DNA of 64,000 nt, from positions 14,275,669-14,339,668 of the forward strand of contig NC_068344.1 of NCBI RefSeq assembly GCF_014633365.1, read 5' to 3'. Both the position numbers and the translations under genes were made by a program. How positions within the stretch are numbered: the first letter of the stretch is position 1; each line of letters begins with the position of its first letter. Below the pieces are notes generated by a model, which did no database searches, had not been told where the DNA came from, and saw nothing but the letters and a program-made list of their open reading frames with translations. The stretch comes from Diospyros lotus (Eukaryota > Streptophyta > Magnoliopsida > Ericales > Ebenaceae). This document shows, in pieces, positions 37,931-45,018 of this stretch.

Positions 37931-38819
37931 CACTCCCAAACAAAAATACACTTAAAACCATAGGAAAACCAAAATTTTGATCTACTAACTAATTGAAAGT
38001 GTATTACAGGTTCTATTCACTTTTTTTAAATCAATTACGACGATTCGATTTTTCAGCCTGAATTTTGGCTGCATAAAAACTGTTTCTGATTTGATTTTTT
38101 CGTATGTCATAATACTCGTCTAGAAATTTTAGTTCGTATCATATAAATTTTTTTAGATATCTAGGCTGTAGAGCCTTCCCTGGAATCGATTCAGTTATTT
38201 GTAAGTTTACCGAATATAACGTTAAACCCCTAATTTTCTAAAGATTTCATTGACACTCCCAAACAAAAATACACTTAAAAATATAGGAAAACCAAGAATT
38301 TGATCTACTAAATAATTTAAAGTGTATTCCGGGATCTGTTTACTTTTTTTAAATCAATTACGACGAATCGGTTTACGGCCTGAATTTTTGTTGCACAAAA
38401 AACTGTTTCCGATTTAATTTTTTCCGATGTCATAATAGTCGTCTAGAAATTTTGGTTCGTATCATATAAATTTTTTTAGATATCTGCGCAGCAAAGCCAT
38501 CCCTGGAATCTATTTGGTTATTCGTAACTTTACCGAAAATCACGTTAAACCCCCAATCTTTAAAAGATTTAACTGACACTCCCAAACAAAAATACCCTTA
38601 AACCATAGGAAAACCAAAATTTTGATCTACTAACTAATTTAAAGTGTATTACAGGTTCGGTTCACTTTTTTTTAAATCAATTACGACGATTCAATTTTTC
38701 GACGTGAATTTTCGCTGCACAAAAAACTATTTCCGATTTGATTTTTTCCGTTGTCATAATAATCGTCTAGAAATTTTAGTTCATATCATATAAATTTTTT
38801 TATATATCTGGGCTGCAGA

Positions 38820-38824
38820 GCCTT
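38820..38824. repeat. Target site duplication GCCTT, left copy
   Basis: Part of the satellite landmark 'gagccttccctgg', repeated exactly at 47243-47247. Removing the element and one copy restores an uninterrupted monomer. Confidence 0.97.
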
Positions 38825-39027
38825 TGATTAGTGATCAATTTTGTAAAAATTTTATTATAATTTCACCCTTATTTTGATCTTAAAATAGTTTAAATTGAAT
38901 ATTATTATGCATTTTGTGATTTTGTGCATGTTTAAAATATTAATATAAAAATATATATAAAATATATAAAATATAAAAAAAAATAAATATAATATATATA
39001 ATAATATAATAATATAAAAATATGGAA

Positions 39028-39142
39028 AGCCCAGGCCCAAGCCCAACACAAGGAAGGCCCAAGCCCAAGCCCAACACAAGGAAGGTTCAAGCCCAAGCCC
39101 AACACAAGCAAGGCCCAAGCCCAAAAATATGAAAAGCCCAAG
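39028..39142. repeat. GCCCAAGCCCAACACAAG short tandem repeats
   Basis: Three to four imperfect units of about 30 bp. In the other LTR (from 45810) the same tract differs by an extra 'ctagt' variant, one of the few LTR differences. Confidence 0.8.
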
Positions 39143-39155
39143 TCTCACAAATTGA

Positions 39156-39270
39156 TGACATCATCGCTTACATCATTGGTTGGAGTGACATCATCGCTTA
39201 CATCATGGGTTGGAGTGACATCATCGCTTACATCATGAGTTGGAATTACATCATCGCTTACATCATTAAT
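39156..39270. repeat. Four 30 bp tandem repeats upstream of the TATA box (5' LTR)
   Basis: TGACATCATCGCTTACATCA begins at 39156, 39186 and 39216, with a variant (TTACATC...) at 39246; the spacing is exactly 30 bp. They lie 60-170 bp upstream of the TATA box, where enhancer repeats are expected. The copy in the other LTR is at 45939-46053. Confidence 0.85.
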
Positions 39271-39328
39271 TAGATATTTTGTATTATTAAATTATATAAT
39301 TGAATAGTTTCCATTACATTTTCTAGCC

Positions 39329-39337
39329 TATAAATAG
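39329..39337 (+). promoter_or_regulatory. TATA box of insertion B 5' LTR
   Basis: TATAAATAG, a near-ideal plant TATA box about 505 bp into the LTR and just downstream of the 30 bp repeats. Transcription should begin about 30 bp on, near 39360. Confidence 0.7.
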
Positions 39338-39510
39338 AGCACTTAGGGTGCATTTGTAAGAATTGGATTTTCTTATAATGAAAGTATAATTGTGATCTTT
39401 AGATTTCTCTCTTAAATTTTCAACTTTAGTTTCTATATAGTTTTGTTCTTAGAATTTCTCTCTTAAATCTTTAACCTTTGTTTCCATATAGTTGTATTAT
39501 GTTATTCATA

Positions 39511-39690
39511 TTGTCTTTTTATTATATACTGCCTATATGGTCGGTTCAAAATAGTCTTTCAATTATTGTCTTTCAATTACATACCGCCTATATGGTCGGT
39601 TAAAAATTAGTCTTTCAATTATTGTCTTTTCATTATATATCGCCTATATGGTCGATTAAAAAATAGTCTTTTAAATACTGTCTTTTAATT
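39511..39690. repeat. Three-copy ~55 bp repeat in the 5' LTR
   Basis: 'gcctatatggtcggtt' occurs at 39531, 39586 and 39642 (the last with one change), each followed by 'aatagtctttcaattattgtc'-type sequence. It is repeated in the 3' LTR at about 46294-46475. Confidence 0.8.
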
Positions 39691-40464
39691 CTCGTTATTT
39701 AAATTCCTGCCAATTTATTTTAAAATGAAGATGAGTAGCTAAATCCATTCTTGGGTTAAGGCAAGGACAGTGTCCAACGCCAATGATTTCCAAAGAAAGC
39801 TGCGCTTAAAATATGTAATATTAATCTGATTTAATTTGAGCAGTGTGCGTTGTATCTTTAAGTTTGGATTAGAGCATAAGCCTAACTTAGAATTTTCATG
39901 CCACGTATGGAGATTGCTAGATCTGGAAACGTTTTCATACCCAAGCCTAAATGATTAATCTATATCTATAAATTTTGTCTATGGAATATAGTTCAATTTA
40001 TGGTAATTGCTTAACTTAGAATTTCCATGCCATGTATGGATATTGCTTAAACAAGAATTACCATTATCTTGAACTAAATTTACTAACAGAGCTGTAAAAC
40101 TTAATTCAGATGAATATTGCTGACCTTTTCTATCAAATTGGGAATTAATTGGTTTTGACACTGAAATTATCTTGACCCAAGCTACTTAAATTCAGTATTA
40201 GTTTAGCTTTAATTATTGTCTTTAGATCATCTTAATTACCTCCTAAACTCAAATATTTTATGATTTTTACTTTCAACCATAAATAATCTCCATGTGAACC
40301 GACTCGGACTCACCGAAATATAAATTTAAAATTGTACTACATGCACACTCGCACACTGGCGAGTATAATCGCCCTACACCTGCTTTAATAAGAGGATTGA
40401 CGTTAGATGAATTTGGTTGTAGTTTTGATAAATAAATGTGCAGGGTAGTGTAGCAGTCAGTTTT

Positions 40465-40482
40465 TGGCGCCGTTGCCGGGGA
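40465..40482 (+). other. Primer-binding site (tRNA-Asp) of insertion B
   Basis: TGGCGCCGTTGCCGGGGA, complementary to the 3' end of plant tRNA-Asp, five bases after the LTR end. This primer is characteristic of Athila and some Tat-group elements. Confidence 0.95.
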
Positions 40483-40821
40483 GATTAAATTTGGTTGAAT
40501 TTTGTTATTTAAAAAATATTAAAAAAAATAATTAAAAAAATTATTTTCAAAAAATATATATATAAAATATATATTTGAAAAAAATACTAAAAAAATAATA
40601 AAATAATAAAAAAATATAAATTAAAAAATAATAAAAAATATAAATTAAAAAATAATAAAAAATATAAATTAAAAATAATTTAAAAAATTAAATTTTAAAA
40701 AAATTTAGATAACTTTTAGTTACTAAACAGTGCAAGAGATTACGGTCAGGTATGATTATTGAAACATTAATTGATTCATTAGCATCATTATCTGCCGTTG
40801 AATTGTCATTCCATATTCTCT
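40483..40821 (+). other. AT-rich leader of insertion B, non-coding
   Basis: Almost entirely A and T, with repeated 'aaaaaataataaaaaatataaatt' units around 40600-40680. No coding capacity. It separates the PBS from the gag-like ORF. Confidence 0.7.
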
Positions 40822-41826
40822 ATGTCTCAGTATTTTAGCATGTCTGTGACTTCTAATGCATTTGGCCATCCCGATCCCAGTGAGGGGAGGTTTTCTTTTG
40901 ACCAGAGTCAGAGGGAGAATTCTTATATGTCGGGCTACAACCCAGATCTTTACACTGATTACCCCAATTCCTGTGATCATTGGAATTATCCTTGGAACAA
41001 TGACTCTGTGTTCCAATCTCATGAGCCTTTTCCTCCACCACCTCACCAATTTGAGTTAGAACAAGGGGTTAGATCTAATGCTTATCAACCTCAGGATGAA
41101 AAATTTTTAGAGGACACCCTTCAGGAGTTTATGCAAGGTCAAATGAGTTTTAACGCACAAGTGGTTGAACTTCAAGAACAAACCACTAAGGCCATAGGTG
41201 ACATTTTAGAACAATTGACCGAGTTTACACAGACCTTGAGCGTGAGTGAACTTGGCGAGTTTCCAAACCAACCCAGTCAAAATTTCATAGGTCAATGTCT
41301 TGGGGAGGAATCGTCATTCAATGCACCCATAGGTCAAGAGTTGGTCCAATCTATACCCATCCCTAGGAATGATGAATCAATTGAGAGACTTGATGACCCT
41401 AGGATGGTACGAGCAATCATAGAAGAAAAATTGGGCCAAAATGATGTGAGAAAAGAAGAAGCCTGGGAGAAAGAAAAGGATAAAACCCAAGAGCCCAAAT
41501 GTGAAGATACCATGGGCCTAGCCAAACTTGAGCCTAAATTTATGTCTTTTAGGCTAGTCTATATTATTGGGGATCAAATTAAACTAGACATGTGTGAAGT
41601 GTTTGTGCGAATTGATGTGTCGTACTCTAATGTAATAAAGCCAACACCTCCAGATGACATATTTTCAAAATATGTATGTGCATTTATGAGAAAAATCAAT
41701 TTACATAATTTTGAAAATAACTTTAAAAGTGGTGTAATGAATGAGAGTTATTATACGAATAGGTGGGCAACCACTTATTTGATTCTTAACTGGAAGAAAA
41801 GAAAAAAACTCTTAAAAAATATTTAA
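40822..41826 (+). CDS. Gag-tail-like protein of insertion B
   Basis: 334 codons from the first ATG (40822); the frame is open slightly upstream but without ATG. Residues about 90-165 (FLEDTLQEFMQGQMSFN..., QTTKAIGDILEQLTEFTQTL, then GEFPNQPSQN) match the coiled-coil-like gag tail of Athila/Tat elements, where a helical segment is followed by a GK(L/F)PxQ-type stretch. The N-terminal part is Ser/Tyr/Pro-rich. A charged stretch near residues 200-225 (EEKLGQNDVRKEEAWEKEKDK) is followed by a C-terminal 110 residues I do not recognise (LVYIIGDQIKLDMCEVFVRI...). The capsid core and zinc knuckle of a full gag are missing. It may be a packaging protein of a non-autonomous element or simply a decaying fragment. 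Confidence 0.6.
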   Translation: MSQYFSMSVTSNAFGHPDPSEGRFSFDQSQRENSYMSGYNPDLYTDYPNSCDHWNYPWNNDSVFQSHEPFPPPPHQFELEQGVRSNAYQPQDEKFLEDTLQEFMQGQMSFNAQVVELQEQTTKAIGDILEQLTEFTQTLSVSELGEFPNQPSQNFIGQCLGEESSFNAPIGQELVQSIPIPRNDESIERLDDPRMVRAIIEEKLGQNDVRKEEAWEKEKDKTQEPKCEDTMGLAKLEPKFMSFRLVYIIGDQIKLDMCEVFVRIDVSYSNVIKPTPPDDIFSKYVCAFMRKINLHNFENNFKSGVMNESYYTNRWATTYLILNWKKRKKLLKNI

Positions 41827-42176
41827 AAATATATAATAAAATAAAATTTGTTTTTGTAATAAATAAATATAAATATATATATATACACAAAAGAAAAAAA
41901 GATAGAGAAAAGAGGGAGACAGACATATCGCTGACGGCAACCACTTTTCTGGGGCAGTGCAATCACATTGCCCTATAAAGAAAAAGGACACAATACCCTA
42001 TAAAGAAAAAGAAACATCTAGCGTTGAAAAATAAACGCCGAAAGTTGAAAAAGGAGACGCCGAAAGTTGTAAAAGGAGATGCCGAATGTTGAAAAAAGGA
42101 GACGCCAGACGTGACCCTACACTTGTGGCACGCCTCGAGCCAAGTGTGGTTGTTGGAATGGTGACTAGCACAGCCC
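41827..42176 (+). promoter_or_regulatory. Promoter-like region upstream of the cargo genes
   Basis: After an AT run (to about 41905) the base composition rises sharply and short direct repeats appear. 'ccctataaagaaaaaggacac' and 'ccctataaagaaaaagaaac' lie near 41971 and 41995, followed by a 22-23 bp minisatellite (42034-42110). TGACG/ACGTGAC-like (as-1-type) cores occur at about 41932 and 42108. A TATA motif follows at 42177. The density of repeats plus the TATA box suggests an internal promoter separate from the LTR. It recalls plant DNA-virus promoters in style, but that is only an impression. Confidence 0.45.
42034..42110. repeat. 22-23 bp minisatellite (GACGCCGAAAGTTGAAAAAGG)
   Basis: Three full units and a partial fourth: 'aacgccgaaagttgaaaaagg', 'gacgccgaaagttgtaaaagg', 'gatgccgaatgttgaaaaaagg' and 'gacgccaga'. 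Confidence 0.85.
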
Positions 42177-42182
42177 TATAAG
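42177..42182 (+). promoter_or_regulatory. Candidate internal TATA box
   Basis: CCCTATAAGAG, with a CT-rich leader 30-75 bp downstream ('cagtcttctctcatttgtgttgttctcc'). It would start an mRNA near 42207, ahead of both cargo genes. Confidence 0.4.
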
Positions 42183-42256
42183 AGACCTGTATCTGCATGA
42201 GGCAAGCCACACTTCTTTGAGCTCAGTCTTCTCTCATTTGTGTTGTTCTCCGATCA

Positions 42257-42259
42257 GGT
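42257..42259 (+). other. Candidate 5' splice site (CAG|GTA)
   Basis: Exon end ...GATCAG, then intron start GTACTC. With the acceptor at 43036 it would remove a 779 nt intron containing the whole cysteine-rich gene, leaving the LOG ATG as first AUG candidate. Predicted from motif only. Confidence 0.35.
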
Positions 42260-42461
42260 ACTCTCGTTCCTTTTGTAAGATTCATAATTTTGTTTTATTT
42301 CTCTTTTACTATAGTTCTGTTTTAAAAAAATGGATCTTCAGCTCTTGAAAATTCGCAAGTACTATCCATCTCTCCCACAAAATGATTTAAGAAAGATTTA
42401 TGCCACTAGGTGTGAAAGACTTCGAATGTTGATGTATAAAAATATCCCTGAGGATATTCGC

Positions 42462-42464
42462 TAG
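42462..42464 (+). other. In-frame TAG in the cysteine-rich gene
   Basis: 'gatattcgc TAG ttaattgaa'. Sequence on both sides stays open and continues the same helical segment, so this looks like a single nonsense change rather than a true end. Confidence 0.8.
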
Positions 42465-42675
42465 TTAATTGAAGCAAAAGTTCGATTTCTTGGCGAAACC
42501 TCACCTTGTTTTAAGCATTTTCCAGGATTGGGAAAGAGTAGTTTTTCGAAAAAAAGAAGAGCGAAAAGATTAAATGGTTGTCACAAATGTGCTCGATGGA
42601 CTTGTAACACACGATGCAAATCTGTGGGGTTTACTTCCATAAATCGAGATGATAAAATTTGTTTCATAAAGGATG

Positions 42676-42725
42676 GGCTGAGTAAGGAGTCTTTGGATGA
42701 TATCCGATTGACTCTTGAGACGCAT
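42676..42725 (+). repeat. Hairpin motif copy 1 (within the cysteine-rich gene)
   Basis: 'ggctgagtaaggagt' ... 'gactcttgagacgcat'. GAGTC (42687-42691) can pair with GACTC (42710-42714), and GGAT (42695-42698) with ATCC (42702-42705) inside. Copies 2 and 3 keep the outer words but have a shorter loop. Confidence 0.7.
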
Positions 42726-43030
42726 CCGTGTGGAATAGTGCAGCGAGAAATTCTTGCTTTATGGACCCAATTTAGAAGTGACCATCAACGCTATAGTCTT
42801 GGGAATCTGACTATAATTGACCCTGTTTGCCAATCTATAAGAAAATTGGATGGGAAGCCTATCCCCGCTTCATAGAAGGTGTTTAAGCCGTTTCTGGACG
42901 TAAAACCAGAGGAAGATGTGAGCCACAATCACAACTACTTGTATATACGCATGATTTTTGTTTATGTTTATTTATTGTTGAATTTCTATGTAGTTACTTT
43001 TGATTGCCAAACCTCTTTAACCAGTTCTAC

Positions 43031-43036
43031 TTTCAG
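43031..43036 (+). other. Candidate 3' splice site before the LOG start
   Basis: 'ctttaaccagttctactttcag|ggc': pyrimidine-rich tract and TTTCAG, 24 bp before the LOG ATG at 43061, with a TTAAC branch-like sequence upstream. Confidence 0.4.
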
Positions 43037-43060
43037 GGCATACATAAAGAACTAACATAA

Positions 43061-43720
43061 ATGGAAGGCCAGCCAGTTCGTCGAATCAATACCATATGTG
43101 TACTATGTGGCTCTCAACCTGGGAGCGATATTTGTTACACACTTGCAGCAAGCGAACTTGGCATAAAATTGGGAGAGAGAAAAATTAATTTTGTCTATGG
43201 AGGGGGAAGTCGTGGATTGAATGGATGTGTTTCACAGGCTGCACATCTTGGGCAATCATATGTGGTAGGTATTATGCCAATCCCTTTGGCTGATCCACAG
43301 ATTTCCGGGTACACACGAGGTCAACTTATAAGAACGACTTCTATGTCTGAGCGCATGGCTTGTAAGATTTATCAGTCAGACGCCTTCATTGCTTTGCCAG
43401 GAGGTTTTGGTACACTTGAAGAAATCTTTTGTATAATCTCCTGGGCCAAGAGCAATCTCCATACCAAACCCATTGGACTTTTAAATATTAACCATTTTTT
43501 TGATGGGTTGCTCTCTTTTCTTGATCAGGCTGTGGAACAAAAGTTCATTTCTCTTTCTGCAAGAAATATTCTCATTTTCGCATCCACCATTGAGGAGTTA
43601 CTAGAGAAATTACACACTTATGTTCCACAGCATGATCCTTACGAGCCTCGGATAGACTGGTCTAAGGTAATTGGAAGCAAGCGCAAAAGGGGTCCGATTA
43701 ATTTAGATTTATCCCTCTAA
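43061..43720 (+). CDS. LOG-like: LOG-type cytokinin riboside 5'-monophosphate phosphoribohydrolase carried by a retrotransposon
   Basis: 219 codons, intact, from ATG 43061 to TAA 43720. LOG enzymes release active cytokinin base from its nucleotide, splitting off ribose 5-phosphate, in cytosol and nucleus. Visible family signatures: VLCGSQPG at 14-21 (phosphate-binding start of the Rossmann fold), VYGGGSRGLNG at 45-55, and PGGFGTLEE at 113-121, the diagnostic PGGxGTxxE with catalytic Glu121. Arg98 in SERMACK is the conserved catalytic Arg; the next residue is Met where plant LOGs usually have Lys. Then SWAK, KPIGLLN and YVPQHDP follow as in plant LOGs, and length is normal (about 210-220). Host LOG genes have several introns; this one has none, so it was captured through RNA. 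The tail adds KRKR (207-210) and LDLSL (215-219), an EAR-type LxLxL motif. Enzymatic activity is likely but unproven. Confidence 0.92.
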   Translation: MEGQPVRRINTICVLCGSQPGSDICYTLAASELGIKLGERKINFVYGGGSRGLNGCVSQAAHLGQSYVVGIMPIPLADPQISGYTRGQLIRTTSMSERMACKIYQSDAFIALPGGFGTLEEIFCIISWAKSNLHTKPIGLLNINHFFDGLLSFLDQAVEQKFISLSARNILIFASTIEELLEKLHTYVPQHDPYEPRIDWSKVIGSKRKRGPINLDLSL

Positions 43721-43726
43721 GGAGAG

Positions 43727-43811
43727 CAAGTCTATGATAACATGGCTGAGTAAGGAGTACTTTTCTGTACTCTTGAGACGCATCTGTTTATTTTGACTTG
43801 CATGAATTTAT
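43727..43811 (+). repeat. Hairpin motif copy 2 (after the LOG stop)
   Basis: 'caagtctatgataacatggctgagtaaggagtac' with perfect stem GAGTAC (43755-43760) / GTACTC (43767-43772), then 'ttgagacgcat' and 'gacttgcatgaattt'. Starts seven bases after the LOG stop codon. Repeated 124 bp downstream. Confidence 0.85.
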
Positions 43812-43850
43812 TTTATGTTTTGTTTTAAAAAATTATGGAATGTTGTTAGG

Positions 43851-43936
43851 CAAGTCTATGATAAGATGGCTGAGTAAGGAGTACTTTTTGTACTCTTGAG
43901 ACGCATTTCTTTATTATATGACTTGCATGAATTTTT
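43851..43936 (+). repeat. Hairpin motif copy 3
   Basis: 'caagtctatgataagatggctgagtaaggagtac', stem GAGTAC (43879-43884) / GTACTC (43890-43895) with a five-T loop, then 'ttgagacgcat' and 'gacttgcatgaattt'. Nearly identical to copy 2 in an 85 bp unit. Confidence 0.85.
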
Positions 43937-44090
43937 CTTATTTCAGTGTGAAAAAAAATAAAAATAAAATATAAAAAAATATATGTAGAGTATTCTCACT
44001 TGTTTGTTGAAGATTTAGCAGTTCACAATAAACTTACAGACTCGTGGAGTTACAGGTATTCCTAACAACCCTATTTTATTACTGCAATTC

Positions 44091-44108
44091 AAGTTGGGGG
44101 GAGTAAGG
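44091..44108 (+). other. Internal polypurine-tract-like sequence
   Basis: AAGTTGGGGGGAGTAAGG. Its first eleven bases match the true polypurine tract at 45596 (AAGTTGGGGGGTG). It may mark the original end of the gag-pol/3'-UTR boundary of the ancestral element or serve as a second plus-strand primer. Confidence 0.6.
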
Positions 44109-44861
44109 TATATTTATGAATTATCTAGTCCATGTTTAATTGTGAATTTGTAACTGCATGCTTGTAGTTTTATGTGAATTATTTACTTTTATCTACTCCT
44201 ATTAAAAATTAAAAAAATTGTGTGTGCTTTAAATAATGCTATCCCTAAAGCTTTGGAGTTATAAACTGATAGCTAGTTGAATTTGCAGTATGAATCATGA
44301 ATGCATTAATTTCGTATTTGAAAACGTACATGTATGGGATTAGAATAAGTGATTTGCATGCATCGGAAGTTCAATAATTAGAAATTGGTTTATCGGTCAT
44401 AAAGTCAAAGGTAATGGTAATTAGCACACTGCATGATCCCTTAACAGAAGTGGAGACTATTACTCGAGTGAGTGTTTGAGCCTAATGATCATTAATTCTG
44501 AGTGAAATAACACTTATTCTAAATGCGCTTTATTGTTGATCTCATATTTTCAATAGCTTCAAAACATCAATTTGCTTTGAATGTCTAGTATGATGGCGGA
44601 TGAATTTGGCTGATTTCAAACTCTGAATTAGTTGACTGAGTAACATCGTTTTATAGAAGCATGATAGGGGATCAATTTCTTTCAATTTGGACCTATTAAC
44701 CTTTTTCTTTCTTCACATTAACCCCCTTGCTAGCCCATTTGAGCTGTTCTTAGCATAATTCCTTTCATTACCCTCGTCTAACCTAGAACCATATGAAGTT
44801 TATCCAACCTGGTGTGTTTTTAGGAATCAGTCTATCTCGGCACTTTCATATTAAAAAGAAA

Positions 44862-45018
44862 CAAAAAAAAAAAAAAAAAAAAAGAAAAAAAAAAGAAAAA
44901 AAGAAAAAATGGAAGTTCTCTTAGCTTTTCAGCACGAGTGTTTCAAAATAAATGCTGAAGAAAAAAATGTCTAATTTGATATTAGTGTCAAAAAAAAAAA
45001 GAGAAAAAAAAAAAAAAT
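44862..45018. repeat. A-rich tracts
   Basis: Runs of A broken by single G or C at 44862-44910 and again at 44988-45018. Simple sequence. Confidence 0.85.

Larger units (their letters stand above)
23312..38824. repeat. Satellite array block 2
   Basis: About 48 monomers of the same ~321 bp family. Monomers from 23.3 to about 28 kb are heterogeneous. From about 28.8 kb on, three recognisable types alternate. Type A has 'tttacggcctgaatttttgttgcac' features, 'ggcagcaaagccatccc' and 'aaacccccaatcttc'. Type B has 'ttcgacgtgaattttcgc', 'ttccgttgtc' and 'ggaatgaattcgg'. Type C has 'ttcatatgtcataatactcg' and 'acttaaaaatatagg'. A dimer duplication occurs at 26111/26761 (650 bp offset). No genes. The block is cut at 38824 by insertion B. 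Confidence 0.96.
38825..40459 (+). repeat. 5' LTR of insertion B
   Basis: 1635 bp. In order: an AT-rich start with TA runs, GCCCAAGCCCAACACAAGG repeats (39028-39142), four 30 bp repeats (39156-39270), a TATA box (39329), a three-copy ~55 bp repeat (39511-39690), and a U5 region with 'cttagaatt..catgcca.gtatgga' twice (near 39889 and 40015). Small antisense open frames rich in Leu/Gly/Trp come from the repeats and are not genes. Confidence 0.95.
42330..42875 (+). pseudogene. Carlavirus NABP-like cysteine-rich protein gene, broken by one TAG
   Basis: One frame from ATG 42330 to TAG 42875, interrupted by an in-frame TAG at 42462-42464 (codon 45). After that stop there is no further ATG, so the visible reading frame cannot restart normally. 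The product would be about 180 residues. The N-terminal half is helical (LRKIYATRCERLRML, then a PEDI segment). Next comes a basic KKRRAKRL stretch running straight into a Cys cluster, CHKCARWTCNTRC (CX2CX4CX3C). A basic arm directly before CHxC is the hallmark layout of carlavirus cysteine-rich nucleic-acid-binding proteins (Carla_C4 family), which act in nucleic-acid binding, silencing suppression or host gene control. Here the Cys spacing is shorter than in those proteins. The family match is by eye; a host zinc-binding protein is possible. Confidence 0.5.

Noticed and set aside
38855..39148. Minus-strand frames rich in Leu/Gly/Trp in the insertion B LTRs (also 45639-45931)
   Set aside because: Products of the GCCCAAGCCCAACACAAG repeats read backwards; present in both LTRs.
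39156..39270. Regular 30 bp repeats considered as a CRISPR array
   Set aside because: Units are contiguous with no unique spacers, lie in an LTR, and the genome is a plant's.
42257..42314. A 57 nt intron from 42258 to 42314 (ends ATAG)
   Set aside because: Shorter than usual plant introns and it would not change either reading frame; the 43036 acceptor is the more plausible partner.
42528..42875. A 115-codon gene starting at 42528
   Set aside because: The codon at 42528 is TTG, and no ATG exists after the TAG at 42462; the sequence is better read as the second part of the frame that begins at 42330.
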